Positions 1 to 8,769 of a stretch of 64,000 nt of DNA are shown one piece after another; positions within the stretch are counted from its first letter, which is position 1; each line of letters starts with the position of its first letter. The DNA is from Symmachiella dynata (GTDB taxonomy: Bacteria; Planctomycetota; Planctomycetia; Planctomycetales; Planctomycetaceae). The position numbers were made by a program, and so were the translations under genes. The DNA lies in assembly GCF_007747995.1 (NCBI RefSeq), contig NZ_CP036276.1:2657001-2721000 (forward strand), given 5' to 3'. The notes beneath the pieces were generated by a model, which ran no database searches, was not told the DNA's origin, and saw nothing but the letters and a program-made list of their open reading frames with translations.

Positions 1-1
1 G

Positions 2-754
2 ACTGAAGAAGAAAAACCGGCAAACGATCTGGCGAAGGCTTACCAAAAATCGGTCAAAGAACTGGGGTTGGTCTGCAGTCGGTTGAGCCTGAAAGAACAA
101 CTCGAGGTCTCGTTGCTGTGGGACAAAGACCGCGCCGGCGTGACCATTACCGAAGAGAATCAAAAGAAGCTTTATCCCGATGTGGTCGGCACACTCGACG
201 AACATCGTCCGGGTGATATTGAACTCTACCGCCATGCCTTGGCGCGGTATGAAGAGAAACTCAAAAATGTGACCGAAAACGGGGCCCCGGATTTCGCGCA
301 GGAGCACCTCTCCAAGCAGTGGACCGAACTCCAACAAAAACGGGGCGAACTGGTCGGCCCGGTCAATGCCTGGACGGCGGAACTGATGCGCTATGGGGAG
401 GAAATGCTCACTCCGGAACAACTCACCAGTGGTGGCGTTCCCATGCAAGTCACAAAGACCGATGTGACCAATCAGCGCACCATCTGGGCGTTGTTGATCT
501 TGGGCGCGTTGCTGATTTTGGGCCTATTTAGCCGTGTGTCGGCTTTCGGGGCTGCGTTGCTGTTGTTGTCGTTCTACTTCGCAATGCCGCCCCTACCGGG
601 TGTCCCACCCGCTCCCGGGCCGGAACATAGTTTGATTGTCAATAAAAACCTAATCGAAGTCATCGCCTGTTTAGCTTTGGCTAGTCTACCAACGGGACGT
701 TGGTTTGGTGTGGATGGGTTCTTTCGCCGCGTGATTCTCCGCAAGAAAGACTAA
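2..754 (+). CDS. DoxX-like membrane protein, 5' end missing
   Basis: The reading frame is open from the left edge of the window, so the 250 residues seen are the C-terminal part of a longer protein. A hydrophilic stretch of about 155 residues, rich in charged residues and predicted to lie outside the membrane, is followed by hydrophobic segments (about residues 160-195 and 218-235) containing GLFSRVSAFGAALLLL. A second hydrophobic segment ends in the LASLPTGRWFG signature seen in DoxX/TQO-small-subunit-like proteins. In planctomycetes such proteins often carry a long soluble loop, which fits. Their function is unknown or linked to quinol or sulfur redox. It is transcribed towards the Gfo/Idh/MocA gene, 96 bp downstream. 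Family call is moderate; function is not established. Confidence 0.65.
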   Translation, partial: TEEEKPANDLAKAYQKSVKELGLVCSRLSLKEQLEVSLLWDKDRAGVTITEENQKKLYPDVVGTLDEHRPGDIELYRHALARYEEKLKNVTENGAPDFAQEHLSKQWTELQQKRGELVGPVNAWTAELMRYGEEMLTPEQLTSGGVPMQVTKTDVTNQRTIWALLILGALLILGLFSRVSAFGAALLLLSFYFAMPPLPGVPPAPGPEHSLIVNKNLIEVIACLALASLPTGRWFGVDGFFRRVILRKKD

Positions 755-850
755 GTTTGCGCCGTCAATTTCCCTTTGTTTGACGTACGTACAGTAGTAC
801 TCGAATCGCAATTTCCCGGTTGATACCGCTTTTTAATGTGAGGTTTAGTC

Positions 851-2422
851 ATGCAAATGACTCCTGAAGAGAAACAGATCGGCAAGGACAATTTTCACGA
901 AGCCTCGGCCGACGTGCAGTTGTTGCAAAAAGAAAAAGCCAAAAAATCGGGCGATGACGCAGGACTCACACGTCGCGACGCCATCAAAGCGGCGGCCATC
1001 ACCGGCATGGGCCTCGGAGCGGCCGTCTACGGCTACGATGAACTCTCTGGCGCTGATCGGGTCAAAGTCGGATTCATCGGCACCGGTGACGAGGGGAGCG
1101 TACTGCTCACGCAACATCCCCCGGAATACATGGACATCGTCGCCATCGCCGACATTCGTCCCAGCAACCGCAAACGGGCCTTCACCGGTGACGGAAACGA
1201 TCACCGCGTCGGCCTGTACAAAAAACTGGGCCGCGAAAAATGCGAATCGATCAAGGTCTACAACGACCATACCGAATTGCTAGCCGATCCGGACGTCGAA
1301 GCGGTCGTGATTGCCGTTCCGCTGAACCAGCACGAGCCACTGGCCATCGCTGCACTCGAGGCCGGTAAGCACGTGCTCAGCGAAAAGCTGATGGCGCACA
1401 ACATTACCGAGTGCAAAAACCTGATTCGCAAAGCTAATGAAAAAGGTTTGCTCTACGCGGTCGGCCATCAACGGCATTACAACGTGCTCTATGAAAATGC
1501 CTATGAGCTGATCAAAGAAGGATTGTTGGGTGACATCAAATTCATCCGCGCCCAATGGCATCGCAACAACAGCTTTCCCAACAAAGATAGCTGGCACAAA
1601 CCGATTCCCAGCGAAGACGAAGTCGAGTTGAAGGAAACGGTAACCAAATATGGTTACGATTCGGTCGAAGAGCTGTGTCGTTGGCGGTTGTACAACAGCA
1701 CCGGTGGCGGTTTGATGGCCGAATTGGGCAGCCACCAGTTGGATGCTGCGAGCATTTTTCTGGGCAAGGTGCGACCGATCGCCGTGCAGGGTTATGGCGG
1801 ACGTAATTTCTACGGTGTCAAAGGGGTCGGTTCGAAGGATAAGCAGGAGGACAATCGCGAGATCGATGATCACGTCTACGTCACCTTCGAGTTCCCCGGA
1901 CCGAACTACGCCGAAGACCAAAACGACGTCGTGATTGTGACCTATTCCTCGATCAACACGAATCGCATGGAGCCGTATGGTGAAACCATCTTCGGCAGCC
2001 GCGGCACGATGATCGTGGAGTTGGAACAAGACGTCATGCTGTTCAAAGAAGCGGGTGGAGCGACCGGCGGTGGTGGAGCAGAGCAGCGACTGCAAGTCCT
2101 CAACAAAGGGGGCGGACCGGTCATGGATGCCAGTGCCAGCCTAGCCCCCAGCGCCAAAGCGGCGACGGCCGACATTGGCGAGGTGAGCCGCGGTTACACC
2201 GAAGAGATGGAACACTTCGCCTATTGTGTCCGCAACAACATCAACAAGCCGCGTGAAGAAGGGGGACTGCGTTGTAACGGCGTGGTTGCCATGCAAGACG
2301 CGATTATGGCCCTCACGGCCAACTTGGCGATGAAACACAAAAAGCGGATCGTCTTCAAAGACGAATGGTTCGATCCCAATAGCGACGCCGTGCCGGAAAC
2401 CGATCCGGACATCATCGGCTAA
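851..2422 (+). CDS. Tat-exported Gfo/Idh/MocA family oxidoreductase
   Basis: The 523-residue protein has a twin-arginine signal near residue 40 ([20 protein letters not shown]), then an NAD(P)-binding Rossmann fold starting [12 protein letters not shown] (about residue 72). The EKLMAHN stretch (about residue 178) corresponds to the family's EKP/EKL lysine motif. The C-terminal half is the family's alpha/beta substrate domain. Family members oxidise or reduce sugars and sugar derivatives with NAD(P). Tat export of a folded, cofactor-loaded enzyme is common in planctomycetes, which carry many such paralogues; the substrate cannot be told. The ATG at 851 follows a GAGG-type site (841-844). A strong hairpin terminator lies 25 bp after the stop. 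Confidence 0.88.
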   Translation: MQMTPEEKQIGKDNFHEASADVQLLQKEKAKKSGDDAGLTRRDAIKAAAITGMGLGAAVYGYDELSGADRVKVGFIGTGDEGSVLLTQHPPEYMDIVAIADIRPSNRKRAFTGDGNDHRVGLYKKLGREKCESIKVYNDHTELLADPDVEAVVIAVPLNQHEPLAIAALEAGKHVLSEKLMAHNITECKNLIRKANEKGLLYAVGHQRHYNVLYENAYELIKEGLLGDIKFIRAQWHRNNSFPNKDSWHKPIPSEDEVELKETVTKYGYDSVEELCRWRLYNSTGGGLMAELGSHQLDAASIFLGKVRPIAVQGYGGRNFYGVKGVGSKDKQEDNREIDDHVYVTFEFPGPNYAEDQNDVVIVTYSSINTNRMEPYGETIFGSRGTMIVELEQDVMLFKEAGGATGGGGAEQRLQVLNKGGGPVMDASASLAPSAKAATADIGEVSRGYTEEMEHFAYCVRNNINKPREEGGLRCNGVVAMQDAIMALTANLAMKHKKRIVFKDEWFDPNSDAVPETDPDIIG

Positions 2423-2446
2423 TCAAAAATACGTTTATGGCCTATA

Positions 2447-2478
2447 GGACCGGGATATCGCCGTTGGTATCCCGGTCC
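2447..2478 (+). terminator. Rho-independent terminator after the oxidoreductase gene
   Basis: The perfect 11-bp arms GGACCGGGATA (2447-2457) and TATCCCGGTCC (2468-2478) enclose a 10-nt loop and are followed by a T-rich stretch (GTTTGCTTTC). It lies just after the stop at 2422. Confidence 0.85.
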
Positions 2479-2511
2479 GTTTGCTTTCACCCGCTGGACT
2501 GTTCGAATTCC

Positions 2512-2619
2512 ATGGCACGCTGGCCCGACAATCCCCGCTCAACGATCACCACCGTGATCCTGATCGTCGTCATCTTTCCCCTGCTATGCTGGCTAGCGGT
2601 CTGGTACGTAGGCGGCTAG
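2512..2619 (+). CDS. Possible 35-residue single-span membrane peptide
   Basis: A short frame starting MARWPDNPRS contains one clear transmembrane helix (TVILIVVIFPLLCWLAVWYV) and ends in GG. The same frame is open further upstream, but that part overlaps the terminator hairpin at 2447-2478, so only the portion from the ATG at 2512 is plausible. There is no clear ribosome-binding site. The hydrophobic, N-in/C-out layout is typical of real small membrane peptides, but no family is recognised, so this is tentative. Confidence 0.3.
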   Translation: MARWPDNPRSTITTVILIVVIFPLLCWLAVWYVGG

Positions 2620-2642
2620 GATTGCCTGCTGTTATTTAAAAT

Positions 2643-2796
2643 TCACCACGGAGGCACGGAGCACACGGAGTTTTCAAGACTGTAGGCTCTAGACCGTAGG
2701 CTTTAGGATTGGGCTGCCAACGTAAGTCCTACAGTCTAAGGTCTAAAGCCTACAGCCTTTTTCCTTCTCAGTGTCCTCCGTGCCTCCGTGGTTCAA
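2643..2796. repeat. Palindromic intergenic repeat, copy 1
   Basis: A long imperfect palindrome. The outer arms read ACCACGGAGGCACGGAG (from 2645) and its reverse complement, ending near 2793. The inner arms contain CTGTAGGCT/CTTTAGG-type words and their complements CCTACAG/CTAAAGCCTACAG. The central part (GGATTGGGCTGCCAACG) recurs in opposite orientation in a second copy at 44041-44153. There are no coding features. It resembles a MITE or REP-type element. Confidence 0.75.
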
Positions 2797-2825
2797 TAAA
2801 GATCTCTGTCGCACGAGGCGAAACG

Positions 2826-4088
2826 TTGTCGAAACACTCCAAGGCATCTCTGGGTGTCATTTTTGTCACAGTCTTTATCGACCTGTTGGGCTTTGGGATT
2901 GTGCTGCCGTTGTTGCCTCGTTACGGCAAGTTTTTTGAAGCGGACCATCTGCTCGGTCCGTTGATGGCATCGTTTTCGGCGATGCAATTTCTGTTCGCCC
3001 CCGCCTGGGGCCGCCTCTCCGATCGCATCGGACGTCGCCCGGTTTTGATCGTGGGACTGGCCGGATCGACGATATCGTATTTCATGTTCGGCTATGCCAC
3101 GTCGTTGGGAAAAGACGATACGCTGCTCGGGCTGGGCGTGCTGGCTTGGTTGTTCATCTCGCGAATCGGCGCGGGGATCGCTGGGGCGACAATTCCCACC
3201 GCCCAGGCCTACATCGCTGACGTCACCGGTCCGGAACAACGCGCGCGCGGGATGGCCCTGATCGGAGCCGCGTTTGGAATTGGTTTTACGTTCGGTCCCT
3301 TGATTGGCGCCGGGTTTGTTTCCGATCAAGTCGACGCTCCGCCCAGTGCGGCGCCGGGATATGTTGCTGCGGTGATGTCGGGCTTGGCACTGTTGTCGGC
3401 GATCTTTTTTCTCAAAGAGTCACTTGAGCCCGGCAATACAACGACCCGGCATCACTGGTTCGACCGCTCCAGTTTGAGACACGCCTTAACTCAGCCCAAG
3501 ATCAGCATGATTTTGCTGGCGATTTTTATCACCACGTTTGCATTCGCCCAATTTGAATCGACCTTGTCACTACTGACGAGAAACCTGGGCATGTCGCCGC
3601 GCAGCAACTTTTGGATTTTCGCCTATGTTGGCTTGGTGCTCACCATCGCACAGGGTGTTTTAGTCCGTCGCTTGTTACCGCGGATGGGCGAATATCGCAT
3701 GAGCGTTGCCGGCGCTATCCTGATGACCGTCGGTCTGCTGTTGGTCGGCCTGGCTGGGCAACAAGGTTCGACCGGCATGCTGTTTGCCGTGCTGCCGGTA
3801 AGCGTTGTGGGATTTTCGGCACTCACCCCGTCGCTGCAGTCGTTGCTCTCGCGAGGCACGTCCGCCTCAGAGCAGGGGGGAATCTTAGGCCTGGGCCAAA
3901 GCCTCTCCGCACTGGCCCGCATCTTCGGCCCCTGGCTCGGCATCTCACTCTTTCTCGACGACATGTTCTTCCCCTACGCCGTCGCTGCAGCCATCATGGC
4001 GGTAGGGTTTGTCATGGTCCTCGGCCTGCGTAACTTTTCAGACAAAATCGAAACCGCTTCACACGCAATCGATATGGGCGAAAAATAG
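2826..4088 (+). CDS. TetA-like MFS drug/efflux transporter
   Basis: The 420-residue protein has about 12 hydrophobic segments. The opening IFVTVFIDLLGFGIVLPLLP is typical of the DHA1 TCR/Tet subfamily of major facilitator proton antiporters, and the loop 2-3 motif A reads GRLSDRIGRRPV. The second half has the expected inverted organisation. I chose TTG 2826 because it follows GAGG (2815-2818) at normal spacing and the protein then begins just before helix 1. Earlier in-frame starts would run through the palindromic repeat at 2643-2796. The substrate is unknown; Tet-family resemblance does not prove tetracycline export. Confidence 0.85.
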   Translation: MSKHSKASLGVIFVTVFIDLLGFGIVLPLLPRYGKFFEADHLLGPLMASFSAMQFLFAPAWGRLSDRIGRRPVLIVGLAGSTISYFMFGYATSLGKDDTLLGLGVLAWLFISRIGAGIAGATIPTAQAYIADVTGPEQRARGMALIGAAFGIGFTFGPLIGAGFVSDQVDAPPSAAPGYVAAVMSGLALLSAIFFLKESLEPGNTTTRHHWFDRSSLRHALTQPKISMILLAIFITTFAFAQFESTLSLLTRNLGMSPRSNFWIFAYVGLVLTIAQGVLVRRLLPRMGEYRMSVAGAILMTVGLLLVGLAGQQGSTGMLFAVLPVSVVGFSALTPSLQSLLSRGTSASEQGGILGLGQSLSALARIFGPWLGISLFLDDMFFPYAVAAAIMAVGFVMVLGLRNFSDKIETASHAIDMGEK

Positions 4089-4223
4089 TAGGACCTGTCG
4101 GCGGCGCACCCCACCGCAACGGAGTGCACAATTTTTCGAAAAAACTTGGTCCTGGTGGTGTTACGTGTTTAGAATAGCTTGACGATTAGCAGTTGCTACT
4201 TTTCCAACGCTCAGAAGGTCATT

Positions 4224-5087
4224 ATGGCGGGGCGCAGCCACAGAGCTTCAATCGCGAATGAGACGATCGATATCTTAAGTCGTGGGACATATCGCGGTCC
4301 CGATGGAGACGAGATTTCCATTGAGTCCTCATTACGTGCAGCAGTTGATGGAACCGTGGTCTATTTACCAGAGGATGGCGATGAGCTTCTCGCACGCCGA
4401 CAAGCGTCCGCCGACGACTTGCCTGCGTCTGAAGGAACAAAGTATTCGGTCCTCAATACAACAACTTTTGCCGCTGCGCAGCGATTGTTGTTGGATCATC
4501 CAGCCGAACGTGTCGCTTGTCTGAATTTTGCCTCAGCGAAGAATCCCGGCGGCGGTTTCCTCAAGGGCGCGCAAGCGCAAGAAGAATGCCTTGCGCGGGC
4601 GAGTGGGCTGTACGCTTGCATTCGCGATGCTGCGACCTATTACGAGTCTAACCGACGTTGTGGAACGGCGCTCTATACGGATCATGTCATCTATTCCCCC
4701 AATGTCCCGGTATTTCGCGGCGATGACGATCGTTTGCTGGCGGCACCCTATCTGACCTCCATTATCACTGCACCTGCCGTGAATGCCGGAGCGGTCATGA
4801 AAAATGAGCCGCAGCGCAGTTCTCAAATCGAACCTGTCATGCGGCGGCGTATTGAAAAAGTACTGGCCGTGGCTGCCGAACAAAAACAGACCGCGCTCGT
4901 ATTAGGGGCTTGGGGCTGTGGAGTGTTTCGGAATCAGCCGCGCGACGTCGCTGCGTGGTTTCACGAAGCGCTAACAGCCCACAACCTGTTTCCAGGGTGC
5001 TTTCAACGGGTCGTATTCGCCGTGCTTGATGGTACTGACAACGGACGCTTCATCAATCCGTTCACCGAGCAGTTCAGCAAGGCTTGA
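4224..5087 (+). CDS. Bacterial-type poly(ADP-ribose) glycohydrolase (TIGR02452/DUF2263 family)
   Basis: The 287-residue protein carries the family signature around residues 100-125: NFASAKNPGGGF followed by GAQAQEECLARAS. The GGG and the paired glutamates (QEE) correspond to the ADP-ribose-binding loop and catalytic Glu region of macrodomain-fold PARG enzymes. A glycine-rich LGAWGCGVFRNQP motif near residue 230 matches the conserved C-terminal part. Such enzymes remove ADP-ribose or poly(ADP-ribose) from modified targets. Start ATG 4224 is preceded by AGAAGG (4213-4218). The next gene, 44 bp on and on the same strand, is another ADP-ribose hydrolase, so the two probably act together. Confidence 0.82.
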   Translation: MAGRSHRASIANETIDILSRGTYRGPDGDEISIESSLRAAVDGTVVYLPEDGDELLARRQASADDLPASEGTKYSVLNTTTFAAAQRLLLDHPAERVACLNFASAKNPGGGFLKGAQAQEECLARASGLYACIRDAATYYESNRRCGTALYTDHVIYSPNVPVFRGDDDRLLAAPYLTSIITAPAVNAGAVMKNEPQRSSQIEPVMRRRIEKVLAVAAEQKQTALVLGAWGCGVFRNQPRDVAAWFHEALTAHNLFPGCFQRVVFAVLDGTDNGRFINPFTEQFSKA

Positions 5088-5131
5088 TCTGTCGTTACAA
5101 GGTTGCATCTTCATGAAGTTGAGGCGGGTTC

Positions 5132-6220
5132 GTGCAGCAACAACAAGTGACGCTCCGATCTGTTGCCATTGAGGGAACTCTCCTAGGCATGGCCGTGGGA
5201 GACGCGTTGGGGCTTCCCCGCGAAGGGCTTTCCGCACGCCGCGCGGAGCGAATGTTCGGCACGGACGAATTGCGGCATCGGTTTTTCTTCGGCTACGGCA
5301 TGGTCAGCGATGATACGGAACACACCTGCATGACGGCACAGGCGTGGTTGGCCTCACAGGGGGACGTCCCCCGGTTTCGCCGCTGCTTGGCTTGGCGTCT
5401 GCGTTGGTGGCTGTTGGGATTGCCGGCGGGTATCGGTATGGGGACGCTCAAAGCCATCCTCAAATTGTGGATTGGGATTCCCGCCAGTCGGAGCGGAGTC
5501 AGGTCTGCTGGTAATGGGCCGGCAATGCGGGCACCAATCTTGGGCGTTTGTCTGGAAGCGACTCCCGACGTAATGGTGGAATTCGTCCGCGCCTCCACAC
5601 GCATCACGCACAATGACCCGCGCGCCGAACAAGGAGCTTTGGCAATTGCCGTCGCAGCTGCCTGTGCAGCGCGCTGTGGAGGGACGATCGATCAGCCCGA
5701 CGAGCCGATCCAGAGTATTCGTGCGGTTATTGACGACGCCGAACTGTTGAGCCTGCTGGATCAAGTTGCCGAACATCTCGCTCGCAATTCGACAGCGGCG
5801 GAATTCGCGCGGGATCTGGGACTGGATCGGGGCGTCACCGGTTACATTTATCACACGGTGCCCATCGCATTGTTTTGTTGGCTACGGCACCGTGGCGATT
5901 TTCGCGCAAGCGTGGAACAATCCATTCGCTTGGGAGGCGATACCGATACGGTTGCGGGAATCGTCGGCGCGCTGGCCGGAGCAACCGTTGGTAGCAAGGG
6001 CATCCCGCAGGATTGGCTGGACGGCATCATCGAGTGGCCTTGCTCGATCGCTTGGATGCGACAATTGGCCGAGCGACTCAATCAGCAAGCAAAACAACAA
6101 GGCACGGGCGAAATGGTGCGCCCTCGACCGCACAACTGGCCCGGGCATTTCTTGCGAAATCTATTCTTCGCGGCGGTTGTGCTCGTACATGGTTTCCGTC
6201 GCCTTTTACCGCCGTATTAG
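5132..6220 (+). CDS. ADP-ribosylglycohydrolase (ARH/DraG family) with C-terminal hydrophobic tail
   Basis: The 362-residue protein begins VAIEGTLLGMAVGDALGLP, the classic ARH opening. It has the metal-binding SDDTEHT motif near residue 59 and the second metal motif GGDTDTVAGIVGALAGA near residue 268, so both halves of the binuclear Mg site are present. ARH enzymes release ADP-ribose from Arg, Ser or other acceptors, or from ADP-ribosylated small molecules. The last ~25 residues (FLRNLFFAAVVLVHGFRRLL) form a hydrophobic tail that could anchor it to a membrane, which is unusual. Start GTG 5132 follows GAGG (5121-5124). It likely forms a two-gene unit with the PARG-like gene. Confidence 0.87.
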   Translation: MQQQQVTLRSVAIEGTLLGMAVGDALGLPREGLSARRAERMFGTDELRHRFFFGYGMVSDDTEHTCMTAQAWLASQGDVPRFRRCLAWRLRWWLLGLPAGIGMGTLKAILKLWIGIPASRSGVRSAGNGPAMRAPILGVCLEATPDVMVEFVRASTRITHNDPRAEQGALAIAVAAACAARCGGTIDQPDEPIQSIRAVIDDAELLSLLDQVAEHLARNSTAAEFARDLGLDRGVTGYIYHTVPIALFCWLRHRGDFRASVEQSIRLGGDTDTVAGIVGALAGATVGSKGIPQDWLDGIIEWPCSIAWMRQLAERLNQQAKQQGTGEMVRPRPHNWPGHFLRNLFFAAVVLVHGFRRLLPPY

Positions 6221-6242
6221 ATTCGGATACCGATCGCCCTAC

Positions 6243-6273
6243 CCGCAAAGGTGCGTCGCGACGCACCCTACGG
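6243..6273. repeat. Short hairpin repeat, copy 1 (GGTGCGTC palindrome)
   Basis: The perfect 8-bp stem GGTGCGTC/GACGCACC (6250-6257, 6260-6267), flanked by AAA and CTACGGG, lies between two convergent genes. It could stop transcription from both sides. An almost identical copy in opposite orientation lies at 37657-37684. Confidence 0.7.
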
Positions 6274-6296
6274 GCAGCGGGTACCAGTCTGGGGAG

Positions 6297-6608
6297 CTAT
6301 TCTTGGTCGTTCTGCTTCAGGGCGGTGATGACGCGCTCGTCGTACTGCGCCAAAACTTCCGGATCCAGGCTTTGTTGCTTGGCGGCGTTTTGTTGGCTGA
6401 GGCGGTAGAACGTGTAGCTGAATCCCGTGAAGATCGTCGCCGGGACGGTCAGCATGAAGATGATGCTGTACTGGTAGGCACGCGGCATTTGGTTGTCGGT
6501 TTTGATCCCTTCCTTGCAATTGGGGCAAGCTTGGGCGGACTCGACGACGGGACCAGCGAACAGCGCAGCCAGAACGAACAGGCCGATGAATGATAGTTTG
6601 CGGAACAT
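6297..6608 (-). CDS. Small exported membrane protein at the end of the oxidase cluster
   Basis: The 103-residue protein has a signal peptide (MFRKLSFIGLFVLAALFAGP), then a CPNCK motif just after the predicted cleavage region, and one further transmembrane helix (SIIFMLTVPATIFTGFSYTF). The CxxC pair facing the outside could bind metal or be redox active. It is the last gene of the respiratory cluster, downstream of the Sco-DUF420 gene, so a role in oxidase assembly or copper handling is a reasonable inference. I do not recognise a named family. Confidence 0.7.
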   Translation of the reverse strand: MFRKLSFIGLFVLAALFAGPVVESAQACPNCKEGIKTDNQMPRAYQYSIIFMLTVPATIFTGFSYTFYRLSQQNAAKQQSLDPEVLAQYDERVITALKQNDQE

Positions 6609-6641
6609 GGGATTCTCTTTCTCAATAAACGACCGGAAAAA

Positions 6642-7838
6642 TCAAACCGGCCATTGGTACAGCATAACATATATTATCACGCCGGTGATCGAGACGTAAA
6701 GCCAAATCGGGAAGGTGATCTTTGCAATGCGGCGGTGTTTTTCAACCTGTCCAGCCAATCCACGGTAAATGGTGACTCCCGCAAGAAACGGGACCGGGAC
6801 GGCGAGAATTATATGCGTGATCAAGATCGCGAAATAGACCATTCGGATCGAGCCGGTCCCTCCAAACGGTTTGGAAAGATGGTGGTAATGGTAAATCAGA
6901 TAACAGGTCAAAAAGGCGACCGAGACGCTAAACGCCGCGAGCATCACGTTGCGATGAGCGGTGATTTTTCGGGCACGAATCAGACCGTAACCCAATAACA
7001 GCAGGATTGTTGCCAAGCTGTTGAGGCTGGCATTTACTTCCGGCAGCGATTTGACCCACTCGGGGACATCGGCCACCGCGTCCTCCAGATCCGCTACCGG
7101 CTCCTCTGACGGTTCCGCCGCGGGGGGCTTGGTTGTCGCCAAATCCTCCGCCATCGGTTCTTCGCCAATCCGAATCCCCGGCTTCGGTTTGACGAAACGA
7201 TGCTTTTCCGGTGTTTCCATGCCGTTGACCAGCACGCGGCGCAACGCAACGACATCGTCGGGCACGACGGCGTTGTATTTGCCGACCACTTCTCCCTCGG
7301 CATTGACGTGCATGATGTTGTTGCTGTGGATCACTTGGTTGCCGGGTAGAGCATTCGGGTTAGGATTGTCCGCTGCGGCAACACCGAAACTGTGATGCAG
7401 CAGATGAAACGTATCCGCTTTATCCCCTGTGACGAACCACCAGCGGTCGGGGTCGGCGCGGAATTGTTCAGCGTATCGGGAGAGTACCTCGGGCGTATCG
7501 TGGTCGGGGTCGACGGTGATCGTGACCAACTGCACGTCCTTGTCTTTCAATGCATGGCTCAACTCGGACATCGCCGCCGTCACCTTGGGGCAGGTTGAGG
7601 CACAGCGCGTGAACACAAAACAAGCCAGCCACGGTTTTCCCAACAGATCCGCCCGCGTCACAGTCCGGCCGCTCCGCTCGGTGAACGTAAAGTCTTCGAC
7701 GATCGTTTCTTCGTCGCCTGGAGATTCGGGAACGATGACTTCCACATCGACATCTTGCGCACCGGCGCGGGGCATCGAAGCACAGACCATCATCGCAGCC
7801 GTCAGTCCCAGCCACAGCGACCGGCGGAACTTCGCCAT
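6642..7838 (-). CDS. Sco1/SenC copper chaperone fused to a DUF420 membrane domain
   Basis: About 398 residues. A signal peptide (MAKFRRSLWLGLTAAMMVC) leads into a thioredoxin-fold Sco domain with the copper-binding CASTCP motif near residue 79 and the conserved His in VIHSNN near residue 170. These are the ligands used by Sco proteins to deliver Cu to the CuA centre of oxidase subunit II. After a Pro/Glu-rich linker the last ~130 residues form a four-helix DUF420 domain (NSLATILLLLGYGLI, YHYHHLSKPFGG). DUF420 proteins are linked to haem-copper oxidase biogenesis (CtaM type). Start chosen at the signal peptide; an in-frame ATG at 7871 is possible. Confidence 0.85.
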   Translation of the reverse strand: MAKFRRSLWLGLTAAMMVCASMPRAGAQDVDVEVIVPESPGDEETIVEDFTFTERSGRTVTRADLLGKPWLACFVFTRCASTCPKVTAAMSELSHALKDKDVQLVTITVDPDHDTPEVLSRYAEQFRADPDRWWFVTGDKADTFHLLHHSFGVAAADNPNPNALPGNQVIHSNNIMHVNAEGEVVGKYNAVVPDDVVALRRVLVNGMETPEKHRFVKPKPGIRIGEEPMAEDLATTKPPAAEPSEEPVADLEDAVADVPEWVKSLPEVNASLNSLATILLLLGYGLIRARKITAHRNVMLAAFSVSVAFLTCYLIYHYHHLSKPFGGTGSIRMVYFAILITHIILAVPVPFLAGVTIYRGLAGQVEKHRRIAKITFPIWLYVSITGVIIYVMLYQWPV

Positions 7839-7908
7839 CCCGCGAACCGTATGTTGATGAGCAAAAATCATGGCAAAACCGTACGTTTCTCGAAAATTCG
7901 TAAACCAA

Positions 7909-8769
7909 TCACCGGGCATCCTTAGAGACCCGACGACTTGCCAAATAAACCGACAGCCCCACGCAGACACAACAAAATAAACAGGTAACGGCCAGTGATA
8001 TCCCGAGACCCGGCAGCCCGTTGCCTGTGGGAATCTCACGATTGAAGTACAACAGCCGTCGCAGTCCAGCCATGCCGTAGGTCAGCGGATTGGCAGCGAT
8101 GATCCAGGAGAGCCAACCCGATTCGCCGGCGGGAAAAAATGCGCCCGACAGCAACCACATCGGCATTAAAAACACGCTCATGATCGCATGAAACCCCTGC
8201 GTCGATTCCATCGGCCAGGCGATAACAAATCCCAGCGCCGTGAGCGTAAACGATAACAACGTCAACCAGGCCAGCGTGCAAATCGCCGCAGTGGGCGACA
8301 AGTCGATTCCCATCGTCGGCGCCAACAACAAAAACAGCGCCGCTTGCAACACTGCCAACACCGTTCCGCCACACAGTTTGCCTAATACCAATGATAGTCG
8401 CGAAATCGGAGCGACAAGCACTCCTTGCAGAAAACCTTCGCGACGGTCTTCGATGATGGAGATCGTGGAAAAGATCGCGGTGAACATCGCAATCATCACG
8501 GCGATGCCTGGGAAAAAGTATTCCTGATAACTCATCTCCCAAGTCGCCCAACGCGGCGGTTGGAAGGAGCCTTTCAGGCCCGCTCCGAACAGTATCCAAA
8601 ATAGGAGTGGCTGCACCAGCGCACCGATCACACGTGTACGCTGCCGAAAAAACCGGACCAATTCCCGTTGCGTCAACGTGAGGATCGGCAGCCAAAAGTT
8701 CCCGCGCGGCTGCGCATTGATCGTGGGCGAAGCAGGGGAGGGGGCGACCGCCTCAGTCGATGTACTCAT
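7909..8769 (-). CDS. ABC-2 type transporter permease
   Basis: The 286-residue protein has six hydrophobic segments and the ABC-2 layout (QRELVRFFRQRTRVIGALVQPLLFWILFG at the first helix, the conserved AANPLTYGMAGLRRLLY stretch near residue 235). It is the membrane partner of the ATPase encoded immediately upstream: the two genes overlap by four bases (ATGA, 8766-8769), and GGAGGAGG precedes the start. ABC-2 pairs export drugs, lipids, polysaccharides or ions. Within an oxidase operon a role in oxidase maturation, as NosFY has in N2O reductase maturation, is possible but only inferred. Confidence 0.85.
   Translation of the reverse strand: MSTSTEAVAPSPASPTINAQPRGNFWLPILTLTQRELVRFFRQRTRVIGALVQPLLFWILFGAGLKGSFQPPRWATWEMSYQEYFFPGIAVMIAMFTAIFSTISIIEDRREGFLQGVLVAPISRLSLVLGKLCGGTVLAVLQAALFLLLAPTMGIDLSPTAAICTLAWLTLLSFTLTALGFVIAWPMESTQGFHAIMSVFLMPMWLLSGAFFPAGESGWLSWIIAANPLTYGMAGLRRLLYFNREIPTGNGLPGLGISLAVTCLFCCVCVGLSVYLASRRVSKDAR

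Noticed and set aside
2437-2511. Upstream part of a small open frame after the oxidoreductase gene
   Set aside because: It overlaps a perfect 11-bp terminator hairpin, so only the part from ATG 2512 could be a gene.
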